Notes: a model not told the origin generated them from the sequence alone. Positions 1 to 7,872 are shown, numbered from the stretch's first letter. The stretch: DNA of 11,064 nucleotides from Nitrososphaerota archaeon (GCA_027297425.1 JAPUIC010000089.1:1-11064); one strand, 5' to 3'. Translations and numbers: made by a program.

Positions 1-583
1 GTGCCCAAATAGACGGCTCATCCGAGTTATCTGCTGATGAGCCGGTTTTGATTATTGAGCCATCAGGGAGAACCATCTCAATTCCGATAATGTGATTGTA
101 CTGCCAGTCAAGTCGACTCCCACTCTTGTTAGTATTTCCGTAGACATAGTTCGAGAGAACACCTGCAGTAGAAGGAGCTCCAGGTATAGCAATGAACATC
201 CCCCTCTTTTGCATTGCAAATGAAAGGACAGCCAGAGAGACGTTCGGCTCTACTGTCGCAGTATGAGTGTCTCCATTGATCTGTAAGACACGATCCATCC
301 TTCTGAGGTCGATAAGTAACCCTCCGTGACCAGCAACACTGGTACTTGAGAGACTTAGCCCGGTGTTCCGAATGGTAATAATAAGATGGTTGGCTTTCGC
401 GTATTTTACTATCTGAGATATCTCATCAGTAGTTTGAGGCAAGATGACTAGATCAGGGGGTTTGGGTTGACCGTAAAGCAGGTATGTCGAAATGTCTCTG
501 CCGTATGACGCTAGAACCTCCTGTTCGTCCGATACCCAGCGGTCACCAACGATATCGGCCAGGGATTTCATGACGGAGCTCAT
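1..583 (-). CDS. FAD-binding oxidoreductase, 'b' type subunit, module 2 (partial, C-terminus outside window)
   Basis: The reading frame starts at ATG 583-581 and stays open for 194 codons to the left edge, so only the N-terminal flavin domain (PCMH/FAD_binding_4 fold) is present. It aligns throughout with the N-terminal half of the protein at 3177-4670. Shared blocks include VILPQTTDEI near residue 47, GGLLIDLRRMD near 87, IPGAPST near 133, SNYVYGNTNK near 144 and IEMVLPDGS near 168. Its start overlaps the stop of the upstream iron-sulfur gene in an ATGA, which implies translational coupling as last visible gene of the operon. The pyrophosphate loop that reads IPLGSGINVAS in the paralogue reads ITIRNTGLSLS here (residues 69-79), so one glycine and the small-residue pattern are lost; VGSN has also become VLSN. 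By family it would be an electron-accepting flavoprotein or a GlcE-like partner. Whether it still holds FAD is uncertain. Confidence 0.85.
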   Translation of the reverse strand, partial: MSSVMKSLADIVGDRWVSDEQEVLASYGRDISTYLLYGQPKPPDLVILPQTTDEISQIVKYAKANHLIITIRNTGLSLSSTSVAGHGGLLIDLRRMDRVLQINGDTHTATVEPNVSLAVLSFAMQKRGMFIAIPGAPSTAGVLSNYVYGNTNKSGSRLDWQYNHIIGIEMVLPDGSIIKTGSSADNSDEPSIWA

Positions 584-1773
584 CTTTCTTCAACAACTCT
601 AAGGAGAAACTTACTCAGGTCATATACCTCGATACCGTTTCCATTAGCAGCCTTTTCCAAGGAGCCGAAACAGAGAGGATCGCAGGTGACGAGTGATTTG
701 ACGCCCAAGGAGGCAGCCTCCTCGAACCGATTTTCGCTAGTAAGAGCAGTCTCATCCGGGAAGGCTATAGATACGCCACCGCCAGCCCCGCAACAATAGG
801 AGTTAGCACGGCTTCTAGGCATCTCTAACAGAGTAACGCCCGGTATACCCGATAGGACCTTTCTCGGTTCTTCATAAATTCCTAAGCGGCGACCCAGATA
901 ACATGGATCATGATAGGTTATCTTCTCCTGCAAGGGAGAAAAGGTGAGTGAACCATGATCAACGAGTCCTAAAATTGTCTGCGATATATGCTGTAACTCA
1001 AAGTTAAGATCGATACCGTGGCTCTTGGCTTGGGCAAAGGTGAATTGGCATTGAGGATCGACGAATACTACCCGTTTTACTCCTGAACTATTCAGCCGAT
1101 CTATATTCTTCTTCAGCATTTCTAGGCCAACCTTCTCGGCACCTATGCTAAAGCCGGGTAAGCCGCAGCAGATCTCATCCTTATCGACAGAGATATCGAG
1201 CCCACCTCTCGTAAGTATTTCGAGAGAGTCTTTAGCTATCTCCTGACTCTTGTAAGAAGAGCAGCAACCAAAGTATAGTAGATTGTCAGAAGAAGATGAG
1301 GATAAAGATTCAACTTCAGGGAGAGATGATAAGCGTTCGGTTCTCGGCTGCCCATAGGGGTTCATATTTTCAATCATACTATCTACCATCTCGCGGTGAG
1401 GCTTCAACATCTTGTCCTCCTTAATGCACCGTTCTCTAAGAGCCATAATGATGCTCAATGGCTTTAGTCTAGAACCCGGTTCACAGAACTCTTCGCAGAA
1501 GCCGCAGGTAGTACACCGGTGGAGAATGTCCAGTACTTTGTCGGTTATCTTGAGGTTGCCCTCAACAACAGCACGAGATATCTCTAAGAGCCCACTAGCA
1601 AAGTAGGAATCATATTTGTTGTTCTGGCCTGGCGGGCATTGACCCCAAAAGCGCTCATCAGCCATAGCCATCGGTTGGACGTGTCTGCAGAATCCGCACT
1701 TGTTACATCTGAGGGCCATTTCATAATAGTCCTCTAGTTTGTCCTTCTTCACCTCGGAGAGATTGGAGGTCAT
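580..1773 (-). CDS. CCG-domain iron-sulfur subunit, module 2 (GlcF/LutA/HdrD-like)
   Basis: This 397-residue protein should pass electrons from the neighbouring flavoproteins to a membrane or soluble acceptor, as GlcF, GlpC and HdrD-type subunits do. The N-terminus has two ferredoxin-like cysteine groups: C23, C26, C29 then C46-Pro, and C87, C90, C93, C97. Two CCG domains follow: C170/C171 with CCG at 202-204 and DPQC ending at 242, then DPC at 289-291, CCGAGGG from 327 and a terminal DPLC ending at C368. Length matches GlcF (about 407). The first cluster has 16 residues between its third and fourth cysteine instead of the usual three. The second CCG domain has Asp365 where the paralogue has the first Cys of CxxC, with an extra Cys one position earlier at 364. 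A serine-rich run lies at 156-162. It starts 6 bases after the preceding stop and overlaps the following gene by 4 bases. Confidence 0.9.
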   Translation of the reverse strand: MTSNLSEVKKDKLEDYYEMALRCNKCGFCRHVQPMAMADERFWGQCPPGQNNKYDSYFASGLLEISRAVVEGNLKITDKVLDILHRCTTCGFCEEFCEPGSRLKPLSIIMALRERCIKEDKMLKPHREMVDSMIENMNPYGQPRTERLSSLPEVESLSSSSSDNLLYFGCCSSYKSQEIAKDSLEILTRGGLDISVDKDEICCGLPGFSIGAEKVGLEMLKKNIDRLNSSGVKRVVFVDPQCQFTFAQAKSHGIDLNFELQHISQTILGLVDHGSLTFSPLQEKITYHDPCYLGRRLGIYEEPRKVLSGIPGVTLLEMPRSRANSYCCGAGGGVSIAFPDETALTSENRFEEAASLGVKSLVTCDPLCFGSLEKAANGNGIEVYDLSKFLLRVVEER

Positions 1774-1779
1774 GACAAA

Positions 1780-3147
1780 TCAGATGCCCAGTCTGCCCCT
1801 GCAGAGCAGATTATTAGGATCCAGATCTTGTTTAAACTGTTTTAGAAGCTTATGGTAAGGTTTGTTGCGCGCATAAACCATTTCTGACAGGAAGCCAAAT
1901 GGCCTACTGAAGAAGGCACCGTGCTCAATCAGTTCGGGTACAATCTTTTTTAGCTCATCAGGAATGCTTTGCTTTCTTCCTTCCGATCTAGAATGGAAGG
2001 CAAAATTGCAGTGAGACCTGCCAGCGTCGACGGGCAGAACGAAGGAAGAGAAGTTGTCAAGATGCGAAACTAACTGGATTAGGTCTGGAATCTTCTTATC
2101 TTCTGCAATAAATGAGATTGAAAATCTTCCTCCTTGATAGGTTCTAGCTCTGGACATCCAGGTCGGGCTTTGTATCTCCTTCAGGATCTTCGCAGCCGAG
2201 TTTTTCTGACCCTCTATTTCGTCGAGCACCTTCACTCCTAACTTACGAGCCTCTTGTAATAGATCACGTTTCTGGTACGCTACCTCTTCTTCGTATCCTC
2301 TCATTACCAGGATGAGAAGCCAATTAGGATAACTTGTGGTTTTGATCTTGTCTGCTTTATCCGACAGGATCAGACCCAATTCTAGCGGTGTGACAGCCAG
2401 GATCTCTTCTCCAATCCTCAGACGCTTTAAGGCTGCTAGGAATTTGCTAAGGGACAAGAAGTCGTCGAATTTGAAGAAACGTACAATGTTGGATTCATGT
2501 GCCGTCTTTAATTTGATGTAGCCCCTGACAGGCAGACCCAAGGTCATCTGACTTCCATACCACATCCGTCCCAAGAGGGTAAAGGGTGGACCGATTGGAG
2601 AGTATGGTTTACCCGAATTTGGTAGTGCGCCAGCTCCTGTTTTGACCAACTTTCCATTAGGCAGTAGCACATTCATCGTTAGTACGGGTTCAGTTCCATA
2701 TCTCGGCCATGAGTAAAGGGGAGAAAGTTCAGTATAAGTCCATAAAACTGAGGAAGATTTAGGTACCTCAACCGAGGTGAGTACCCTGAGCCCTTTCTTA
2801 CCGACAGCGTTTTGGAGTGATTCGAAGGTTACTCCAGGTTCGATAGAAGCAACTCGGCTATCTTCATCCACGTCTACTATACGGTCTAGATTGCTGACAT
2901 CTACTATCATTGAGAACTCGGAATCCACTTCTTGGAATATGTATTCAAATCCGGGAGCGTATGGGATGAAAGGAATTCGTTCCCTTTGGTTCTCGGATAA
3001 TATCTCCATGAGTTCCTCGAGACTACTAGGTTTCGATACCGAAACCGTACCTTCTACAGTTGTAGTGAAATAATTACTTAGTCTCTCTTTTGAGACTTCG
3101 ATATCTAGTCGTTGAGAAAGAGCTAGCGATGCGTCAAGGTTAGTCAT
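1780..3147 (-). CDS. VAO/GlcD-family protein, 'a' type subunit, module 2, with degenerate flavin motifs
   Basis: This 455-residue protein is a full-length paralogue of 5885-7324. Both share IEPGVTF (here near 102-108), KKGLRVLT (117-124), a YSWxxYG segment near 145-151, LLPNGKLVKTGA near 161-171 and PYHKLLKQFKQ near the C-terminus, so the VAO/PCMH fold is secure. Three signatures that contact FAD in this family are altered. The pyrophosphate loop PYSTGKNNQG reads PYAPGFEYIFQ (62-72), GSQGTLGVVTRG reads GSQMTLGLPVRG (198-209), and the terminal NPGKLGM reads CRGRLGI. The frame is intact and not truncated internally, so this is divergence under constraint rather than a pseudogene. It starts 29 bases after the stop of module 1 and ends 6 bases before its iron-sulfur gene. 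It may be a structural or regulatory subunit, or may bind flavin by other contacts. Confidence 0.88.
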   Translation of the reverse strand: MTNLDASLALSQRLDIEVSKERLSNYFTTTVEGTVSVSKPSSLEELMEILSENQRERIPFIPYAPGFEYIFQEVDSEFSMIVDVSNLDRIVDVDEDSRVASIEPGVTFESLQNAVGKKGLRVLTSVEVPKSSSVLWTYTELSPLYSWPRYGTEPVLTMNVLLPNGKLVKTGAGALPNSGKPYSPIGPPFTLLGRMWYGSQMTLGLPVRGYIKLKTAHESNIVRFFKFDDFLSLSKFLAALKRLRIGEEILAVTPLELGLILSDKADKIKTTSYPNWLLILVMRGYEEEVAYQKRDLLQEARKLGVKVLDEIEGQKNSAAKILKEIQSPTWMSRARTYQGGRFSISFIAEDKKIPDLIQLVSHLDNFSSFVLPVDAGRSHCNFAFHSRSEGRKQSIPDELKKIVPELIEHGAFFSRPFGFLSEMVYARNKPYHKLLKQFKQDLDPNNLLCRGRLGI

Positions 3148-3166
3148 TGATCTACACTACGACTAG

Positions 3167-3176
3167 TCAATATTGA
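3167..3176 (-). promoter_or_regulatory. Weak candidate internal promoter at the module 1/module 2 junction
   Basis: The 29-base spacer between modules contains the palindrome TCAATATTGA. Its AT core falls 22-29 bases before ATG 3147, the spacing seen for the clear leaderless promoters in this window. The match to a TATA box is poor, so independent expression of module 2 is only a possibility. Confidence 0.22.
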
Positions 3177-4670
3177 TCAGCGATAGATTAACGGGGAGAT
3201 AACTCCAGGATTCATTATCCCTACCTCATCTAGCGCGTGTCTGAACTTTTCAGCGAGCTCTAGATATTCAGGAGAGATCCCGAATTCACCTGGCCGTGTA
3301 TTAGCCCTACTTTGATCTGGTGAAACTCCAATATCGGCTAGTGCCTTGATCAACTTCGGAACATATCTCTTGTATGCCTTTATCGCCTTCGGATCAGTAG
3401 GATGTGCAGCAATACCACCTTCAATAATAGCAAAGTGCCCGCCTTGATCCGGATACGCAATCATAGATCGGTTGAACTCCCAATTACCCCAATCGACGTC
3501 TCCGAACGCCTCATCCTCTGAGGCGAGGTTGGTCATTGCCTTGAAGCAGGGAATAATCTTATCCATCGAACTCGGCCCCAAGAAAGAGGGTCCGGCACCT
3601 GGAGAAGCCCAATACTTGAAGGCGAATTCTGAGTAAAGACTTGCAGACATGGCCATATGAGTATCTACGAACATCTGGTAGAAAGGTAGACGATCAGTAA
3701 TTATCCTCCCATTATTTTTATCTGTCAGTTCTCTAACGACCTTCTCCTCAAAAGCTACTCGTCTCTTGCTCCCCTGAATGGTAAGAGCCAATATGAACTC
3801 TGGATGGATTCTACTCTGTCGCCACGCGCATTCGGCAGTATCAGCACTGTATGAGTTATACTTGAACCCCCCATACAGGCTTGATCCAGTACATATTTCA
3901 CGGTGCACCATCTCTACAAAGGCTGGAGTTGCATCTTCTACATGTTCAAATGCTGCCCATATTGGAAGACATATGTCATCCAGAGGGTGAGCTTTGATCG
4001 TTATACCAGTTACAATACCATGAAGACCTAGCGCATAGCGTGGCAAAAGAGTAAGATCAGGACCAGGCCCACGAGGCCAAGAACGATCCCCGCTAAAGGC
4101 GTCTGCCCAAGAGCCGGTTCTAAGAAGAGAGCCATCAGGTAGTACCATCTCGACAGAAACTATGTGGGAATACTGGAACCCAAACCTCAAACTAGCTTTA
4201 TTCGTATTACCATGAGTATAGTTTGAGCCAACAGTTACTGTCGAAGGTGCACCAGGAACGGGGATGAAGAATCCTTTTCGTTGCAGCTCAGTAGACATGC
4301 GTGCGATCGTTACGTGTGGTTGAAGGGTAGCAGTAACCGCCTCTTCGTCTATCTCTAGGATGTTATTCATTCTCCTAAGATCCATAATTATTCCACCCTT
4401 TCGCGGGATATGAGCAGAAGCGACATTGATTCCCGAGCCTAGTGGGATCAAAGGTGTCTTGAACTGGCGGGCTACCGCAACTATGTTCTGAACCTCGGAT
4501 GTAGTGCTCGGTAGTACGACACAGTCAGGGCTTCGATATTTACCAAACTTGAGGTAAGTTGCTAGATCTCTAGAATACGCTATACAAACTTCGGGATCGT
4601 CGGTCGCAAACTCTGAGCCGACTATGTCTTTCAGGCGCTCCAGAACTGCGGGTTCGATCATACCATTCAC
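3177..4670 (-). CDS. FAD-binding oxidoreductase, 'b' type subunit, module 1
   Basis: This 497-residue protein has an N-terminal FAD_binding_4/PCMH domain and a C-terminal FAD-linked oxidase domain. Visible marks are VVLPSTTSEVQNIV (51-64), the pyrophosphate loop IPLGSGINVAS (75-85), a GGIIMDLRRMN block (92-102), IPVPGAPST near 136-144, SNYTHGNTNK (149-158), EMVLPDGSLLRTGS (174-187), GLHGIVTGI near 215-223 and a terminal GIMNPG, typical of the family. The length matches GlcD (about 499) better than the shorter GlcE. I chose GTG 4670-4668, which overlaps the stop of the iron-sulfur gene as GTGA; ATG 4661-4659 is a possible alternative that removes three residues. It should work with the two preceding gene products as one complex oxidising an alcohol or 2-hydroxyacid-type substrate. 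The substrate cannot be read from sequence. Confidence 0.9.
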   Translation of the reverse strand: MNGMIEPAVLERLKDIVGSEFATDDPEVCIAYSRDLATYLKFGKYRSPDCVVLPSTTSEVQNIVAVARQFKTPLIPLGSGINVASAHIPRKGGIIMDLRRMNNILEIDEEAVTATLQPHVTIARMSTELQRKGFFIPVPGAPSTVTVGSNYTHGNTNKASLRFGFQYSHIVSVEMVLPDGSLLRTGSWADAFSGDRSWPRGPGPDLTLLPRYALGLHGIVTGITIKAHPLDDICLPIWAAFEHVEDATPAFVEMVHREICTGSSLYGGFKYNSYSADTAECAWRQSRIHPEFILALTIQGSKRRVAFEEKVVRELTDKNNGRIITDRLPFYQMFVDTHMAMSASLYSEFAFKYWASPGAGPSFLGPSSMDKIIPCFKAMTNLASEDEAFGDVDWGNWEFNRSMIAYPDQGGHFAIIEGGIAAHPTDPKAIKAYKRYVPKLIKALADIGVSPDQSRANTRPGEFGISPEYLELAEKFRHALDEVGIMNPGVISPLIYR

Positions 4671-5875
4671 TTCTTGGTCTTCTTTAGACCTTCAGAGAGA
4701 TATTCTGCAATGTCGTAAATCTCCATGCCGTTATCCTTGCTAGCGTCCTCAAGACTAATCTGGCAAGAGGGACATGCTGTAACGATCTTGCTAAGCCCGG
4801 CGTGTTTTGCCTCATCAATACGTGTAGATGATGCATGTTCCGTCACTTCTGGGAATTGGAACTTTACGCCACCAGCAGCTCCGCAGCAGAAAGATTCCCG
4901 CCTGCTCCGGTACATCTCTTTGAGAGTAACCCCCTTTACGGATTTTATTAGATCACGCGGCTGTTCGTATACTTCAAAGTAACGACTAAGATAGCAGGGA
5001 TCTTGGTAAGTAACTGTCTCATTGGTTCCACGGTCAAATTTCAACTTGCCTTTGGCTAAGTATGGTGCAAGGAACTCTGTAAGATGTAGTACTTTGAAAC
5101 CCAATTCTATACCATAATCCTTGCTATCCCTGAAGGCTTTGTAGCACCAAGCGTCAGAAAAGATGACAGTCTCAGCACCAGTATCTCTGATCTGTTCGAT
5201 GTTGTGTTTTAAGGTCTTAACTCCATCGTCGGTCTGACCCGTGTCAAACAGGGGCATTCCACAACACCAGCCATCAGGTAGTATCCCGAATTCGACGCCG
5301 AGGCTCTTGAGTAATTTTGACGTTGACTTTGCGATGCTGGGTTTCAAGGACTCGGTCGTACATCCTGCAAAGTAGATTATCTTAGATCGTGACTTTACAT
5401 CCGCTAATCCTTTCGCCCAATTATTCCTATCAGCGTGGTCGGATTCGTACAGATTATGATGTTTACTTACGGATTTGGCTAGTTGCTGGTGGCCTGGAAG
5501 GATCTGGCCCTCTTTAACCGCAGTCCTTCGAGCTTCGAGGATTACATCTGTTGGGTAGACTCGCTCCACTTGTCCGCAAGATTCGTCACAGGCACCGCAC
5601 ATAGTACAGGTATAGAGGATGTGGTTTAGTCGATCCGTCCACTTTAGATGTCCTTCAATTATTCCTCGTACTACTTCCATCCTTCCGGAGGCATAATACG
5701 ATTCAAACTGGTACTTCTCTCCGGATGGACATTGACCAGTGAACTTATCATGCTGAATTCTGGATGGCCATACATACTTGCAGTAGCCGCATTTGTAACA
5801 GCTTAGCGTCATGTCATAGTAGTCTTCGAGTGATTCCCGGTTAGCTGGAAATGCGTACTTTTTTCTTTGAGCCAT
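4667..5875 (-). CDS. CCG-domain iron-sulfur subunit, module 1 (GlcF/LutA/HdrD-like)
   Basis: This 402-residue electron-transfer subunit has the same plan as 580-1773. Ferredoxin-like cysteines are at 26, 29, 32, 49 and at 90, 93, 96, 100. The first CCG domain has C172, CCG at 204-206 and DAWC ending at 244. The second has DPC at 292-294, CCGAAGG from 330 and a complete CPSC at 368-371, so this copy retains the full set of ligands known for the second CCG domain. The first ferredoxin site has the same 16-residue spacing before its last CP as the other copy, so the spacing is a family trait and not an error. The gene lies 9 bases after the flavoprotein stop, with a GTGAG upstream of ATG 5875, and overlaps the next gene by 4 bases. 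Likely role: pass electrons from flavin to a quinone or another redox carrier. Confidence 0.92.
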   Translation of the reverse strand: MAQRKKYAFPANRESLEDYYDMTLSCYKCGYCKYVWPSRIQHDKFTGQCPSGEKYQFESYYASGRMEVVRGIIEGHLKWTDRLNHILYTCTMCGACDESCGQVERVYPTDVILEARRTAVKEGQILPGHQQLAKSVSKHHNLYESDHADRNNWAKGLADVKSRSKIIYFAGCTTESLKPSIAKSTSKLLKSLGVEFGILPDGWCCGMPLFDTGQTDDGVKTLKHNIEQIRDTGAETVIFSDAWCYKAFRDSKDYGIELGFKVLHLTEFLAPYLAKGKLKFDRGTNETVTYQDPCYLSRYFEVYEQPRDLIKSVKGVTLKEMYRSRRESFCCGAAGGVKFQFPEVTEHASSTRIDEAKHAGLSKIVTACPSCQISLEDASKDNGMEIYDIAEYLSEGLKKTKK

Positions 5876-5888
5876 GATAAAATCTCAC
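5876..5888 (-). promoter_or_regulatory. Possible internal ribosome binding site
   Basis: On the minus strand GTGAG occupies 5888-5884 and lies 8 bases before ATG 5875. It overlaps the TGA of the preceding flavoprotein gene. GGTGA-type sites pair with the 3' end of archaeal 16S rRNA, so re-initiation inside the operon is plausible. The match is short, and the site is the best I see among the internal starts. Confidence 0.3.
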
Positions 5889-7324
5889 ATACCAAGCTTG
5901 CCGGGGTTCATGATCCCGTTAGGATCGACCGTCTTCTTGAAAAGTTGGATAATTCTATGATAAGCTGGAGATCGATCATACACAAATCGCGCAATATCTC
6001 CATAGGGACGGTAGAAAAAGGCTCCTGATGAGATTAACTTCTTGGCACAAGCATAGTATAGTTCCTTTCCTCGTCGCACCTGCTCTTTATCTGCTGGATT
6101 GCGGGAGAAGCTGTACTGGAAAAAGACTCTGGAAACCTCTCCGGGTACAATCATAGTACCTATATCACTCACATCATATGAATGTGATTTAGCCAAGTCA
6201 TTTACAATAGTTTGGAAGATAGGTAGCTTTCGTATCGGTGCGATAAACGGCAAGGTAGACCTAGCGCCCTTATATTGAGAGGTATGAGTCCATCCACGAG
6301 GATCCTCAATCTCCTTCAAGATAATTTTACCAGCATCGCCAGCACCTTTTGGAGAATCTTCTGCCTTCACTCCCTGTTTTTTACAAATGTCGTTCAAGTC
6401 CTCGGCCTGGAACCTAAACTCCGCATCGTCACCCCTTACCACAATCACGATAGACCAGTTCGGTAAGGAACTTCTCATCGCTTTCACTTGACTAGACTGT
6501 TTGGATAGGAGAAGGGCTAGCTCCATCTTATTCAGGAGGAAGAGCTCCTCACCTAGTCGAAGAGTCTTTATTCTTCGTATGAGATTGGGAGCCTTGTCAA
6601 ATTTATCTAGACTAATGAATTTAGCTTCGTTCCGATCATGAATATTTTTCAGCTTTACTGCGCCACGAGTCACAACTCCCAGCGTCCCCTGAGAACCAAA
6701 CCAGATTTTGCCTAGATAACTGAAAGGTACGTGAACGGGGTCGTATGGTTTCTCCACGACTGGGTACGCTGCAGCACCTGTTCTCAAGAGCTTGCCAGAC
6801 GGTAAAACTACATGCATGGTTAGTATGTTCTCATCACCGTACTTAGCCCACGAATAGGTTGGCACGTATTCAAGATACGTAGCCAAAACTGAAGCAGAAG
6901 ATGGCTGTTCGATTGGAGTTAGTACGCGTAGTCCTTTCTTTCGGGCTGCGCTCTGTAGATCATGGAATGTTACCCCTGGTTCGATAACTGCATTTCTGCT
7001 TATAGTATCGATCTCGATTATCTTAGTCATCTCTGATAAGTCGAGGACCATCCCGGGTACGCTCTGGATCGCTGCCCCCTGATTATTTTTGCCAGTAGAA
7101 TAAGGGGTAACGGGAAGTCCAGAACTGTCTGCAATCCTAATTATGTTCTGAACTTCTTCCTCTGAGGAGGCTTTAACAGCCATAAGAGGTGACCGCGAAG
7201 GAACGAAACTTTGATCAGATGAGTATTGTTTCAGGGATTTCTTATCCGTTAAGAGACTGGAGGAGCCTACGACTTCGCGGATCTGATCGCCTGCGGATTC
7301 AAGAGATGTAATCAAAGATACCAC
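5885..7324 (-). CDS. VAO/GlcD-family flavoprotein oxidoreductase, 'a' type subunit, module 1
   Basis: This 479-residue flavoprotein is probably the catalytic subunit. The N-terminal PCMH domain shows the pyrophosphate loop PYSTGKNNQGAA (74-85), VLDLSEM (93-99), IEPGVTFHDLQ (114-124), YSWAKYGDENILTMHVVLPSG (157-177), LRTGA (180-184) and GSQGTLGVVTRG (210-221). The C-terminus ends DPNGIMNPGKLGM, the standard close of FAD-linked oxidases. The EPGVTF and YGD blocks recall the vanillyl-alcohol oxidase/4-cresol dehydrogenase branch, which oxidises substituted phenolic or hydroxyl groups. The chosen GTG 7324-7322 directly abuts the TAG of the SCP2-like gene. TTG at 7315-7313 is an alternative, because AGGTGG stands a few bases upstream of it. 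This gene opens the first of two three-gene modules. The substrate is unknown. Confidence 0.9.
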   Translation of the reverse strand: MVSLITSLESAGDQIREVVGSSSLLTDKKSLKQYSSDQSFVPSRSPLMAVKASSEEEVQNIIRIADSSGLPVTPYSTGKNNQGAAIQSVPGMVLDLSEMTKIIEIDTISRNAVIEPGVTFHDLQSAARKKGLRVLTPIEQPSSASVLATYLEYVPTYSWAKYGDENILTMHVVLPSGKLLRTGAAAYPVVEKPYDPVHVPFSYLGKIWFGSQGTLGVVTRGAVKLKNIHDRNEAKFISLDKFDKAPNLIRRIKTLRLGEELFLLNKMELALLLSKQSSQVKAMRSSLPNWSIVIVVRGDDAEFRFQAEDLNDICKKQGVKAEDSPKGAGDAGKIILKEIEDPRGWTHTSQYKGARSTLPFIAPIRKLPIFQTIVNDLAKSHSYDVSDIGTMIVPGEVSRVFFQYSFSRNPADKEQVRRGKELYYACAKKLISSGAFFYRPYGDIARFVYDRSPAYHRIIQLFKKTVDPNGIMNPGKLGM

Positions 7325-7843
7325 CTAAGCATATTCCCAAAGTTTAGGCTCGAATTCCAGCAGCTCCTGAGAAGTTGCCAGTACCTCAAGAATGGTTAAC
7401 CAATCAGACATCGATATGCCAGATTCGTTTTTGACTGTAACACGTTTATCGCTTAATGCCCAGATAATCTTATGCTTACCCTGAACCGTTTCCCGCCAGA
7501 GATCGTTCGGCATCTTCACACTTAAGAACGGTTTTTTAGCACTCCTCTTGCTAATTCCGAACTTTCCCTTCCTGAGGCGTATTGTACAGATGAATCCACC
7601 CGGAGTTAAAGCCAGTTCAATTAAATCCCGTCCATCGACTTTTGGAGCACTGTAACCCTTCGCGTTAGCCCACCCTGTTGGGTCGTATGCAGGAGTGGGC
7701 CGAGAATATGGGCCAGGCCCAGGAGTTGGAGAAGGTCCTCCAAAAAAGCCTTTGAAAGGAACGATCCTGCCCTTTAGCTCGTGATCATCGTTCAGAAAGT
7801 TTTCCCAAGATTGTAGGAATTTATCACGATTAGTCACAGGCAC
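7325..7843 (-). CDS. Small SCP2-like protein, first gene of the flavoprotein/iron-sulfur operon
   Basis: This 172-residue protein has no signal peptide or membrane segment. Residues about 30-58 are rich in Gly and Pro (GGPSPTPGPGPYSRPTPAYD), which suggests a flexible linker between an N-terminal helix and the C-terminal part. From about 72 to 160 the pattern fits an SCP2 sterol-carrier fold: FICTIRLRKGKFGI, a strand PFLSVKMP, helix NDLWRETVQGKHKIIWAL, strand KRVTVKNESG, then helix WLTILEVLATSQELLE. The similarity is judged by eye and is moderate. In other proteins SCP2 domains bind lipids or hydrophobic small molecules, which would suit delivery of a hydrophobic substrate to the flavoproteins that follow without a gap. 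The start is GTG 7843-7841, supported by a TATA-like box 22-29 bases upstream, consistent with a leaderless transcript. Confidence 0.75.
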   Translation of the reverse strand: MPVTNRDKFLQSWENFLNDDHELKGRIVPFKGFFGGPSPTPGPGPYSRPTPAYDPTGWANAKGYSAPKVDGRDLIELALTPGGFICTIRLRKGKFGISKRSAKKPFLSVKMPNDLWRETVQGKHKIIWALSDKRVTVKNESGISMSDWLTILEVLATSQELLEFEPKLWEYA

Positions 7844-7864
7844 GTTGGTTCTGCTGGCAAGTGA

Positions 7865-7872
7865 TTTAATAA
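7865..7872 (-). promoter_or_regulatory. Archaeal TATA box for the seven-gene operon
   Basis: Minus-strand TTATTAAA lies at -29 to -22 from GTG 7843, preceded by purine-rich GGAAAACGC that suits a BRE. The distance is the one expected if transcription starts at the start codon itself. No other promoter of this quality is seen before the operon, so it probably drives all genes from 7843 to beyond the left edge. Confidence 0.65.

Noticed and set aside
1412..3073. Plus-strand frames opposite the module 2 genes
   Set aside because: They are short antisense shadows of well supported minus-strand genes, with serine- and arginine-rich chance composition.
1780..3147. Pseudogene status of the degenerate flavoprotein
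   Set aside because: The frame is full length with no stop or frameshift, operon spacing is preserved and the fold blocks are conserved; only specific cofactor motifs changed.
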